Positions 53,087 to 61,137 of a DNA stretch of 64,000 nt are shown piece by piece; within the stretch, counting starts at the first letter, position 1, and each line of letters opens with the position of its first letter. The notes below the pieces were generated by a model that saw nothing but the letters and a program-made list of their open reading frames with translations, did not search any database and was not told where the DNA came from. The stretch lies in the NCBI RefSeq assembly GCF_018403245.1, contig NZ_BOSH01000008.1, forward strand, positions 1-64,000, read 5' to 3'. Origin of the DNA: Paenibacillus sp. J2TS4 (GTDB lineage: Bacteria > Bacillota > Bacilli > Paenibacillales > NBRC-103111). Position numbers and translations under genes: made by a program.

Positions 53087-53386
53087 ATGCTGGATAAAGA
53101 AATTGACTTTTTATACGATGCGACAGAAGAAACATCGACAAGATTTGTCTGCTTTGTGAGCGAGAGCATGAAACGTTTTGATCTTGCCATCACGTCCTCC
53201 AATCGATTCTACGGTAAAAAGCTGGTTACGGATATTCAATACGGGATTACCGCTATATTAGGTCCGGACGATGTCGAGGAAGAAGGGTGCTTGGAACGGC
53301 TATTCCGATTGTCGGAGGAAGAAGCGGCGGATTTGCGCTCTTTCTTGGGTCAAATTATCGGAACGGTAAATTTTACCGATATTTGA
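53087..53386 (+). CDS. DUF3055/SAV0927-family protein
   Basis: 99 residues with the family pattern FLYDATEETSTRFVCFV, RFDLAITSSNRFYGKKLV and ILGPDDVEEEG. GGAGGG lies 6 nt before the ATG. It is a small soluble protein of unknown function, found widely in Bacillales. Two hairpins lie just upstream (53029-53070), one followed by five Ts, which could attenuate transcription. Confidence 0.8.
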   Translation: MLDKEIDFLYDATEETSTRFVCFVSESMKRFDLAITSSNRFYGKKLVTDIQYGITAILGPDDVEEEGCLERLFRLSEEEAADLRSFLGQIIGTVNFTDI

Positions 53387-53451
53387 CAATAGGTCATACC
53401 TGCAACCAAACGGGGAAAGCTAAGTTAGTGAATATTTCCCGGAGGTGGATC

Positions 53452-53721
53452 ATGAAAGAAGGCTTTATTAAAGAAAATCGGACGGAGAATACGGATTTGG
53501 CCACGGTAGAATCACAGAGGAATGATCTGACTGCCGAAGAGTTTCCGGAAGGTCCTTATGGGTCCAGCCTGCAGACAGAGTCATTAGGCAAGAGCTCTCC
53601 TTGGAGACAAGATCAACGTCCCCCGAACACCTTCAGCTATGAAAACCGCGAGCTTCATGAAGGAATGCAGCGGAACTTTCCTGAGGATCACGAAACGCAT
53701 GATGAACCTAAGGAAGATTAA
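53452..53721 (+). CDS. Small hydrophilic protein, possibly DUF3905
   Basis: 89 residues, acidic and rich in Glu, Asn and Pro. A core of SSPWRQDQRPPNTFSYENREL followed by HEG and HETHD resembles the DUF3905 pattern as I remember it. GGAGGTG lies 4 nt before the ATG. It follows the DUF3055 gene by 65 nt and ends before a strong terminator, so the two may form one unit. Function unknown. Confidence 0.65.
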   Translation: MKEGFIKENRTENTDLATVESQRNDLTAEEFPEGPYGSSLQTESLGKSSPWRQDQRPPNTFSYENRELHEGMQRNFPEDHETHDEPKED

Positions 53722-53749
53722 TCCGGTTGTCCTCAACCTCGCTATCAAA

Positions 53750-53788
53750 CAAGAAATGGACGCCTTCCTGAGGCGTCCATTTTGTTTG
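53750..53788. terminator. Bidirectional terminator before ilvD
   Basis: ATGGACGCC pairs with GGCGTCCAT around a 7-nt loop; T-rich on the right and TTTCTTG on the left. Confidence 0.75.
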
Positions 53789-53794
53789 AATCCA

Positions 53795-55483
53795 TTAAAT
53801 TTTCATAACCCCGCCGGTGCTGGCCGAGGTGACCAGCTTCGAATATCTGGCTAGATAACCGGTCGTTACCTTCGGCTCGAAGCCTTTCCAGTTCGCTTTG
53901 CGGCGTTCCATTTCCTCGTCGCTGATTTGCAGTTCGATCTTACGGTTGACCAGATCCAGTTCAATGATGTCCCCGTCTTCGACGAAAGCGATCGGTCCGC
54001 CTTCTGCGGCTTCGGGCGAAATATGACCGATGCTGATTCCACGGGAGGCTCCCGAGAAGCGGCCATCCGTAATGAGACCGACTTTGGCACCGAGACCCAT
54101 TCCTACGATTTGGGAGGTCGGAGCGAGCATCTCGGGCATTCCAGGTCCGCCCTTCGGCCCTTCGTAACGAATGACCACGACATCTCCTTCCTTCACCTTG
54201 CCGTTGGCGATACCGTACAGAGCATCCTCCTGCGAATCGAAGCAGACCGCAGGACCGACATGGCGGCCGCCTACTTCCGGATCAACCGCTCCGACTTTGA
54301 TAATGCTTCCGTTCGGAGCCAAATTACCGAAGAGAACGGCCAATCCGCCCTGTTCACTGTGGGGGTTATCCAACGGACGAATAACATCGGTATTCAGAAT
54401 CTCGCAGCCTTCCACGTTCTCTTTCAATGTTTTGGCAGTTACGGTCAAGCAGTCCCCGTTAAGCACTCCGGGCTTCTTCAACAGTTCATTAATAATCGCG
54501 CTGACGCCGCCCGCATTATGCACATCCTCGATATGATAATCGGAGGCAGGAGCGATTTTCGCCAGATGCGGCACACGCTTGGCCACTTCGTTGATCCGCT
54601 CGATCGGATACTCGAACCCTGCTTCATGGGCAAGAGCCAGCGTATGAAGCACTGTATTCGTAGAACCGCCCATCGCCATATCCAGAGCAAAGGCGTTGTC
54701 AATCGCTTCAATCGTTACAATGTCACGCGGCTTGATGTCCTTCTCGATAAGCTCCATCAATTGCTTCGCCGAACGCTTGACGAACTCTTTACGCGCTTCA
54801 TCGACAGCCAGAATCGTTCCGTTGCCCGGCAGTGCAATACCTAAACCTTCCGCCAAGCAGTTCATCGAGTTGGCGGTGAACATTCCGGAACAGGAGCCAC
54901 AGGTCGGGCAGCCGTACTGCTCCAGCTCCTCCAGTCCTTGCTCGTCGATTTTACCCGCTTGGAAAGCTCCGACGCCTTCAAAAACGGAGGACAACGAAAT
55001 CGAGCGGCCATTCTTGTCTTTACCAGCCTTCATCGGGCCGCCGCTTACAAAAATAGTCGGGATATTGACGCGCAGGGCGCCCATCATCATGCCTGGAGTA
55101 ATCTTGTCACAGTTCGGGATACAGACCATTCCATCGAACCAGTGGGCAGCGACAACCGTTTCTAAAGAATCGGCAATGATTTCGCGGCTCGGCAGCGAAT
55201 AGCGCATTCCGATATGTCCCATAGCAATTCCATCGTCCACGCCGATCGTATTGAATTCGAACGGAACTCCGCCGGCTTCTCTGATCGCTTCTTTAACGAT
55301 TTTACCGAACTCCTGGAGGTGGACGTGTCCGGGAATAATATCTACATAAGAGTTACAAACAGCGATAAACGGTTTGTCGAAATCCTCTTCCTTAACACCT
55401 GCGGCACGCAGCAAGCTGCGGTGTGGCGCGCGGTCGAAGCCTTTCTTAATCATATCGCTTCGCATCTTGGGCTTTTGTGTCAT
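53795..55483 (-). CDS. ilvD: Dihydroxy-acid dehydratase
   Basis: 562 residues, the usual length. It makes the 2-keto acids of valine and isoleucine synthesis. The iron-sulfur ligands and signatures are visible: CNSYVDIIPGH, CIPNCDKITPGM and CPTCGSCSGMFTANSMN, plus the C-terminal GLITDGRFSGASRG. AGGAGGA precedes the ATG. The rest of the ilv-leu operon is not adjacent, and I see no T-box in the short upstream gap. Confidence 0.96.
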   Translation of the reverse strand: MTQKPKMRSDMIKKGFDRAPHRSLLRAAGVKEEDFDKPFIAVCNSYVDIIPGHVHLQEFGKIVKEAIREAGGVPFEFNTIGVDDGIAMGHIGMRYSLPSREIIADSLETVVAAHWFDGMVCIPNCDKITPGMMMGALRVNIPTIFVSGGPMKAGKDKNGRSISLSSVFEGVGAFQAGKIDEQGLEELEQYGCPTCGSCSGMFTANSMNCLAEGLGIALPGNGTILAVDEARKEFVKRSAKQLMELIEKDIKPRDIVTIEAIDNAFALDMAMGGSTNTVLHTLALAHEAGFEYPIERINEVAKRVPHLAKIAPASDYHIEDVHNAGGVSAIINELLKKPGVLNGDCLTVTAKTLKENVEGCEILNTDVIRPLDNPHSEQGGLAVLFGNLAPNGSIIKVGAVDPEVGGRHVGPAVCFDSQEDALYGIANGKVKEGDVVVIRYEGPKGGPGMPEMLAPTSQIVGMGLGAKVGLITDGRFSGASRGISIGHISPEAAEGGPIAFVEDGDIIELDLVNRKIELQISDEEMERRKANWKGFEPKVTTGYLARYSKLVTSASTGGVMKI

Positions 55484-55629
55484 GCTGGCAAATCCTCCTG
55501 ACCTGTAATATAAAAAATAAGAGCGGAGAGATTTCCGCTTCTATACAGCTATTAATCTATTAAATTGTATCATGTTTAGCAAGATTTAAACAATCCCCGT
55601 TCTGATTACAAATTAGCCGGTGGAACCGA

Positions 55630-56421
55630 TCAGGCTTCCGTTTCCGCGACCCGGACAAATACGCGCTGCCGATGGTTTTCCACAACAACCGGTGTTTCAA
55701 AAAATTCACTCAACGTCGCGGTCTCCAGAATATGCTCGGTCTCGCCGCTTCGAATCACTTCCCCCCGTCTTAACAGCAGAGTATGGCTGAAGGCAGGAAC
55801 AATTTCCTCCGTATGGTGAGTTACGTAAATAAGCGTAGGGGTTTCTTCCTGCTGCGACAAATCCTGAATGCTGTCCAGCAGCTTCTCCCGCGAGAATAAG
55901 TCCAGCCCGTTGCAGGGCTCGTCCAGTATTAAAATTTGCGGATCCGCCATTAACGCCCGGGCGATAAGGATTTTCTGCTTCTCCCCTTGGGAGCAGGTCA
56001 AAAACTGACGGTCCCACAAATGAGCGCAGTCCAAAGAGCGCATCAGTTCTTCGGCGCGGCTCAGATCTTCGTCGGACAAACGTTGATATAACCCGATTGT
56101 AGCGTATTTGCCGCTAATGACAACATGCTGGGCTTTATCACTTCTATACAGTCTCTCCTGCAAAGACGAGCTGACCCAGCCAATGGACTTGCGGAGGTCT
56201 CGCAAATCGACGGTTCCAAACTTCTTGCCCAGCACGGACAGCGTCCCCTGACTCGGCCAGATATACCCATTGATCATATTCAAAATGGTCGTCTTCCCCG
56301 ATCCGTTCAGTCCCAGCATCGCCCAATGCTCTCCCGGCCGAACCGTCCAACTGACATTATTCAGCAGCACCTGGCTGCCTTTGTTCCAGTAGACTCCTTG
56401 CATATCAATAACATTTTCCAC
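55630..56421 (-). CDS. ABC-type ATPase, YlmA-like
   Basis: 263 residues: Walker A GLNGSGKTT, signature SQGEKQK, Walker B LILDEP and the switch His in VTHHTEE. The sequence aligns with B. subtilis YlmA. The GTG at 56421 is preferred because AGAGGTTGCC precedes it and family homology starts there. No permease gene is adjacent, so it may serve a partner elsewhere or act without one. It is divergent from the AraC regulator. Confidence 0.85.
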   Translation of the reverse strand: MENVIDMQGVYWNKGSQVLLNNVSWTVRPGEHWAMLGLNGSGKTTILNMINGYIWPSQGTLSVLGKKFGTVDLRDLRKSIGWVSSSLQERLYRSDKAQHVVISGKYATIGLYQRLSDEDLSRAEELMRSLDCAHLWDRQFLTCSQGEKQKILIARALMADPQILILDEPCNGLDLFSREKLLDSIQDLSQQEETPTLIYVTHHTEEIVPAFSHTLLLRRGEVIRSGETEHILETATLSEFFETPVVVENHRQRVFVRVAETEA

Positions 56422-56560
56422 AATGGCAACCTCTTTCCGGCAGTTAGTCTTCGGCATCGCCTGAAATCGGCTAGCCGTCATCTGTTTTTATGGTTACATT
56501 GTAAAGAAGTTGTCTGGAAATGTCGATGTGAAAAGTGCTAATTGATCGGGCAACTTTTGC

Positions 56561-56566
56561 TATAAT
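56561..56566 (+). promoter_or_regulatory. -10 box of the AraC-family gene
   Basis: TATAAT 17 nt before the ATG at 56583; no good -35 at 17 nt, which is common for activator-dependent or self-regulated genes. Confidence 0.4.
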
Positions 56567-56582
56567 ATTAGTGGTGATGTAT

Positions 56583-57377
56583 ATGAAAATGGAAATCACG
56601 ACAGAGCGGCTGGAATTAATCCGGTACGACGAAGAGTTCGTCAATACTCCCCATGTTCATGAGGACTGGTATCAGATAACGATACCGATACGCGGAACCT
56701 GCGTTCTGACCCAACAAAACAGAACCTATCGGCTGAAGCCTGGTTCGAGCCTTCTCCAACGACCGAGCGACGTGCATCATTTTCATATCGGGGCTAATGA
56801 TGGGGTCATCATTATTAAAGTCCAGCAAAGCCTGATTTCCAGTCGTTTCGACGGCCGGGCGGCAGACATTGCTCCTAAGCAGCAGTTCGATCCCCGGGAA
56901 GTAGCAGAACGATTCCGCTCCTGGACCTCCGCATTCTGTATGCATGACGTCCAGAATTCTATATCCACCGAGAGCGAAGTGCTTCATTACCTAAGAGGAT
57001 CCTTGAAAACGACTTCGCCCGCTGAAACCGGCCTTCCCGTTCAAGGCTCAGCCGATACGCAGATAGCTGGCGTTTTTGCATACATCCATGAGCATTACAC
57101 GACTCCGATAGCTATCGACACTTTAGCTTCCATTGCCCTGCAGAGCCGGTTTCATTTTATCCGTACGTTCAAGCAGGCAGCCGGTTTAACACCGTATCAA
57201 TATATTTTGCAGCTAAGAGTAGAGGCGGCCAAGAAGCAGCTTAGACAAACTGCGGCTACGATCACTAGTATCAGCGCGAGCCTCGGATTTTCATGCGCCA
57301 GCCAGTTTTACCGGGCGTTCGTCAAAGCAGTAGGGATGACCCCCGTGCAGTACCGGCATCGTTGGAACGGTTCCTGA
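56583..57377 (+). CDS. AraC-family transcriptional regulator
   Basis: 264 residues. The N-terminal cupin-like part (HVHEDWYQITIPIRGTCVLTQ...LKPGSSLLQRPSDVHHF) binds an effector. The C-terminal pair of helix-turn-helix motifs is typical (IDTLASIALQSRFHFIRTFKQAAG, then ISASLGFSCASQFYRAFVKAVGMTPVQYR). It converges on the alginate-lyase-family gene 12 nt away and may control carbohydrate use, but a target cannot be shown. ATG 56577 is an alternative start. Confidence 0.9.
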   Translation: MKMEITTERLELIRYDEEFVNTPHVHEDWYQITIPIRGTCVLTQQNRTYRLKPGSSLLQRPSDVHHFHIGANDGVIIIKVQQSLISSRFDGRAADIAPKQQFDPREVAERFRSWTSAFCMHDVQNSISTESEVLHYLRGSLKTTSPAETGLPVQGSADTQIAGVFAYIHEHYTTPIAIDTLASIALQSRFHFIRTFKQAAGLTPYQYILQLRVEAAKKQLRQTAATITSISASLGFSCASQFYRAFVKAVGMTPVQYRHRWNGS

Positions 57378-57389
57378 ACCTTCAATGGC

Positions 57390-58493
57390 TCAAAGCCACA
57401 ACAAAGGCTGGCGAATAGCCATGTTCCTGCGAATCTCCGGATCGGCCGGATCAGGGTCGAGCGAACGCCATAACTGCACGTACTGGCTATCTCCAAGTGC
57501 CAATCCCGTGAACAAAAGCCCGGACACCGCTGCGGGCCAGCCTTCGTCATGCTCCACATCGGGGGGATGGGGCCAGCTTGTTTTGTCCACCAAATAAGGG
57601 TACAGATAATCGAGTCCCTTGCGAATCCCTCTTCCGTCCTCCAGACGGAAATCCCATAAGTCATCCTCGGGAGTGGACAGCACTTGACACAGGGTGATCA
57701 TATTGTCGAGAACGAAAATCGAATACCCGTAGGGCTTCGTCCGTGCCAGTTCCCGGGGGAAGCTGCCGTCCACCGCCATCTGATCGGGCAGCAGGGTGTT
57801 TTTATACTGGTTCCTGCAATAAGCCAACATCTCCTCATCCCCGACCAAGCTGGCAAAAACAGCAGCCTGCACATACCAGCAAACGCCATGATTATTATCC
57901 GCATTCATTTCCTCTATCCCGTATGGATGAGTCCGCATCCAATGCAAATAATCAGAGAACCAGCGCTTTAAACCAGAACTAATCTCTTCCGTCATTGCCG
58001 GTGAGACGCGCAATTTAGCCACAGCCGCGGGAACATCGATCAGATGCAGCGTATCGATAATGCCGATTCCCCGGCCAGAGCAGATTCCAGGGATGGCCTG
58101 GGCATAGAGCAGGTGGGGATTCATCCGGGTCTCCTCATCAAGAAAAAATTGCTTAAGCAGCAGGATGGCTCTCTCCGCAAAGTTCTCCTCGTTCGTCACC
58201 ACATAACCGGCGGCCAGATGAGCCACATTCGTCCTTAAGCTGCGCAGAATTTGCCTATGCTCGTTAAAGCTGCCGGGATTCGATTCCCCGTCTCTGCGCA
58301 CATAAGGCAACCCGTCTGGAGTATCGGGATTAGGCCACCAGTAATCTCCATTGGAATAATAGTCGTGAATCCCTCCCTCACTCATGGGTGCCACTGCATC
58401 GGTAATATGCATGGGTGTGGCGTTCATGGCCTCCTCTGCTTTGGTTACAACCCATTTTGGGTCTAACCAACCCCCTAGCCTAGCTTTTTGCAT
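57390..58493 (-). CDS. Alginate-lyase-family polysaccharide or oligosaccharide lyase
   Basis: 367 residues with the alpha/alpha-barrel of the alginate lyase family; DYYSNGDYWWPNPDTPDGLPY at the N-terminus and NADNNHGVCWYVQ hold the usual catalytic Asn/His region. There is no signal peptide, so it probably acts inside the cell on imported oligosaccharides. GAGGAGG precedes the ATG. Beside an AraC regulator it looks like a carbohydrate utilisation locus; alginate itself need not be the substrate. Confidence 0.85.
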   Translation of the reverse strand: MQKARLGGWLDPKWVVTKAEEAMNATPMHITDAVAPMSEGGIHDYYSNGDYWWPNPDTPDGLPYVRRDGESNPGSFNEHRQILRSLRTNVAHLAAGYVVTNEENFAERAILLLKQFFLDEETRMNPHLLYAQAIPGICSGRGIGIIDTLHLIDVPAAVAKLRVSPAMTEEISSGLKRWFSDYLHWMRTHPYGIEEMNADNNHGVCWYVQAAVFASLVGDEEMLAYCRNQYKNTLLPDQMAVDGSFPRELARTKPYGYSIFVLDNMITLCQVLSTPEDDLWDFRLEDGRGIRKGLDYLYPYLVDKTSWPHPPDVEHDEGWPAAVSGLLFTGLALGDSQYVQLWRSLDPDPADPEIRRNMAIRQPLLWL

Positions 58494-58499
58494 GCTGTA

Positions 58500-58998
58500 G
58501 CCTCCTCATAGTGGTTTAATGAACTCAACTTTCGCAGCTTGGATTTAGAACAAAATTAATGCCCGGAAACACATGAGTAGGGATAGGAATCCGTGCCGTG
58601 CGCAGCCACTGCCTTATTCAATACTCCATGGATTCAATCACAACATGCCGTTTGAGCCCATTTTGCCTCCGCGATTGGAAGCAGCCGCTTGAAAGCCCAA
58701 AAGACATGCGGAAATGCATGTCCATTTGCGGGAATCCAGTAAATAACGAAGAAGACAGGCAAAAGTGCATGTCATTCCCTACCTAAAGCGGAAAATCGGC
58801 CAAATCGATAAATTTAACTGCACAATTGCATGTCATTAGATGTCATTAGCTGATTTAACTAAAAACCTCCTCAAGACCTGCATTATTTACAGGCGGATCG
58901 CCCTCTTTTTCGCCCGTTTTATAAGGTTACTGCGAATTATAAGCCAATTCACGGCCTGTTTAAAAGAGGGATTATTTTATGATCCATGTACGAAACGG
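58500..58998. other. Non-coding stretch with hairpin repeats
   Basis: No gene is supported. The only structure is the palindrome array at 58703-58830. The frames 58598-58786 and 58840-59151 lack start signals and read through the repeats. Confidence 0.5.
58703..58830. repeat. Three spaced palindromes related to those of the thr leaders
   Basis: GACATGC-GGAAAT-GCATGTC at 58703-58722 is perfect; a one-mismatch version is at 58754-58773; TGCACAATTGCA is at 58819-58830. The steps are about 51 and 65 nt. AATCGATAAA between units is shared with the thr leaders. Confidence 0.6.
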
Positions 58999-59243
58999 TC
59001 ACCCTTCCGCCTCGATCCCGAGACATTTCAGAAGCTTCCCGATATGGCCCGCCAGAGCCTGTTCATATTCCCCTTCATTCGCGCTCAATGTGCGGAACAG
59101 TTCCTCCTTAAACAGAGAATTCCCCTTCTCGTCTGCAGCCTGAAGCAGTGATATGGAGCAGTTGCCCGGCGTTATTATCGTTCATATAATCGGGCAGTTC
59201 CTCGTCCGGCAAGACATGGCGATCAACCGGTACGTCCGCCCGC
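58999..59243 (-). pseudogene. Frameshifted, truncated remnant of a metabolic gene, possibly tagaturonate epimerase-like
   Basis: Leftward, one frame gives RADVPVDRHVLPDEELPDYMN then DNNAGQLLHIT, and shifts into a second frame LLQAADEKGNSLFKEELFRT then LSANEGEYEQALAGHIGK, ending LGIEAEG and a stop at 58999. The two halves join naturally near 59150 if one or two bases were lost. The upstream part of the gene is missing: the frame runs into the T-run of the doxX terminator. The pattern recalls the C-terminus of the UxaE tagaturonate epimerase family, which would fit a uronate pathway beside a lyase, but this is from memory. Confidence 0.5.
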
Positions 59244-59278
59244 AAAAAAAAGCCGCTTCCCTTGAAGATAGGGAAGCG
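59243..59278 (-). terminator. Terminator after the DoxX gene
   Basis: CGCTTCCC pairs with GGGAAGCG around a 9-nt loop; leftward it continues GGCTTTTTTTT. Confidence 0.85.
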
Positions 59279-59330
59279 AAGAATAGGGGTTATAAAGATG
59301 AATCCGAATGGATTACGAAGTTAGCTTTAG

Positions 59331-59882
59331 TTAAATGCGGGCCGGCTCTCCGGTTTGTCCTCCTGCCGCATCCCCCGGCTGATTGCCTTTACCAAGTTTT
59401 TTGAACCAGTTGCGGACGAAGGGGATGAGATAGTAATCTACACCCCATTTACCAGCGTTGGCGCCAGCTACGAACACCAGACCGCCAAGGAGTACCATCC
59501 AGGGGTTAGTCGAAATCGTTCCGGCGAAGAGGAACATGAAGTTCATCAAGAGTCCGAAGAATGCGGCCGCTGTCGTTACCGCTCCGAGGATCAACCCCAG
59601 CCCTACCAGAAATTCGCCCCAAGGGATCATAAAGTTAAACAGCTTCACGTTTGGCAATGCAAACTTCTCAAGGAAAGCCGTAAACGTCGGATAGACCAGC
59701 TCCTGGGTAGCTTTGTCAGCGACGGGATTATTGACCGCCCCTTGAAGGTATCCACCGGCATTGAACGGTTGGCCTCCAAAGATTTTACCCCACCCGGCTG
59801 TCATCCATTGCCACCCGAGGTACACCCGGAGAAGGAGCAAAGCTACCGACGCATATTTGTTTTCTCTCAACCATTTAATCAT
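59331..59882 (-). CDS. DoxX-family membrane protein
   Basis: 183 residues with four hydrophobic segments and the family pattern LLLRVYLGWQWMTAGWGKIFGG, then PWGEFLVGLGLILGAVTTAAAFFGLLMNF. DoxX proteins are linked to thiosulfate-quinone oxidoreductase subunits or, in other bacteria, to redox stress complexes. AGGAGTTGAACG precedes the ATG. Three FNR/Rex-like palindromes in its upstream region suggest control by oxygen or NADH/NAD state. Confidence 0.88.
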   Translation of the reverse strand: MIKWLRENKYASVALLLLRVYLGWQWMTAGWGKIFGGQPFNAGGYLQGAVNNPVADKATQELVYPTFTAFLEKFALPNVKLFNFMIPWGEFLVGLGLILGAVTTAAAFFGLLMNFMFLFAGTISTNPWMVLLGGLVFVAGANAGKWGVDYYLIPFVRNWFKKLGKGNQPGDAAGGQTGEPARI

Positions 59883-59942
59883 GATCGTTCAACTCCTGTC
59901 CTTTGTATTGAGATCCTCCCTTACTCGAGTGGCACATTAATT

Positions 59943-60091
59943 GGTGAATGTTTTCACATTGTATTCCATGCTGCTCACTTGTTTTTTTATTATTCGGGGG
60001 GAGGTGATCTCCTTGCTTTTACTTTACAACATTTTTGCTGCTATGGATGTGATTTTTTTCACAAAATAGTGAACTTGTGCTTTATTTCACA
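59943..60091. promoter_or_regulatory. Cluster of three FNR/Rex-like operators upstream of the DoxX gene
   Basis: TGTGATTTTTTTCACA at 60048-60063 fits TGTGA-N6-TCACA perfectly. GGTGAATGTTTTCACA at 59943-59958 and TGTGCTTTATTTCACA at 60076-60091 each match 9 of 10 positions. The last one with flanks (TTGTGC...TTCACAA) also resembles a Rex site. Extra TTCACAA half-sites lie at 60098-60104. The regulator (FNR, Rex or a CRP relative) cannot be decided from sequence. Confidence 0.6.
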
Positions 60092-60104
60092 ATACATTCA
60101 CAAT

Positions 60105-60447
60105 TGCAGCCCTTTTATTTGTCATAAAGGCTCTATCTTGCTCCTTTGGGGCGGATTGATGAACGGAGAGCTGTTCTCCCAAACTCTTTTGACTGCAAGT
60201 CTTGTCAGCTCATCCCGGCTTTTTTCTCTTTAACCTAACTTGTGGTAACCTATTATTACGAGATAGGAATGAAAAGCGGGAGCTCGAGGATGGCGGATGT
60301 TCGATGTCGTTCGGCTCTCTCCGGCATCCTCCTTAATCACCGGAAGGCTTATTTGAACATCCATGAGAGTTTGGCCGGATGTTACTCGGCAACCTGGACG
60401 AGCATTCGCCCGTATAATGGGTAAGAATAATAAGGGGGGCGTATAGA
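60105..60447. other. Intergenic DNA before the second two-component system
   Basis: No gene is supported; short frames (for example at 60242-60424) lack ribosome binding sites. TATAAT at 60414-60419 lies about 30 nt before the regulator start and could be its -10 box. Confidence 0.4.
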
Positions 60448-61137
60448 ATGAGCAGGATATTGCTCGTGGAAGACGAGAAAGTGATGGCCAAGAACATTGC
60501 CTTCTTCCTGGAAAAGGAAGGCTATCAAATCGATATCGCTTATGATGGACAAACCGGATTGGACATGTTCCAGAAGGCCGCATACGATCTGCTGCTGCTG
60601 GATTGGACGCTGCCCAGAATGGACGGATTGGAGCTGTGCAAGACGGTTCGCAAGCTATCCAACGTGCCTATCATGATGATCACGGCTAAAGAGGAAATTA
60701 TGGACAAGGTGGTCGGACTGGAGGTAGGCGCCGACGATTATGTCACCAAGCCGTTCCATCAGCGCGAGCTTCTGGCGAGAATCCATGCGCTCCTTCGCCG
60801 GCATCAGGTGCAGCCCTCCTCCGCCTCCTCCGATAATACAGTGGAATACGCCGACCTCCAATTGGACAAAGCGAGATTGCTGCTGAACTGCGGAGGGAAA
60901 AGCACCCCGCTCACAGCTAACGAATATAAGCTTCTGGAGGCGATGATGCGGCATCCGGAGCATGTATACAGCCGCGAGATGCTGTTCGAGCAAGTCTGGG
61001 GAATGACTTCCGGCTTCAGTGACCGGACGGTGGATGTCAACGTCAGCCGGCTGCGCAAAAAGATAACGGAGCTGACCGGCAAAAAATATTTGCACGCTGT
61101 GCGAGGAATGGGCTACCGGTTCGGTGGTGACGGATGA
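60448..61137 (+). CDS. OmpR-type response regulator, second two-component system
   Basis: 229 residues: receiver with LLVEDEK, phosphoacceptor Asp in LLLDWTLP and Lys in VTKPF; winged helix with PLTANEYKLLEAMM and AVRGMGYRF. AAGGGGGG lies 8 nt before the ATG. Its last codons overlap the kinase gene by 4 nt (ATGA). Confidence 0.94.
   Translation: MSRILLVEDEKVMAKNIAFFLEKEGYQIDIAYDGQTGLDMFQKAAYDLLLLDWTLPRMDGLELCKTVRKLSNVPIMMITAKEEIMDKVVGLEVGADDYVTKPFHQRELLARIHALLRRHQVQPSSASSDNTVEYADLQLDKARLLLNCGGKSTPLTANEYKLLEAMMRHPEHVYSREMLFEQVWGMTSGFSDRTVDVNVSRLRKKITELTGKKYLHAVRGMGYRFGGDG

Noticed and set aside
58598..59151. Rightward frames across the repeat region and the decayed gene
   Set aside because: They read through palindromic repeats and antisense to the remnant of the decayed gene; no start signals.
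60242..60424. Rightward 60-codon frame before the response regulator
   Set aside because: There is no ribosome binding site, the protein is unlike anything known, and it overlaps the likely promoter region.
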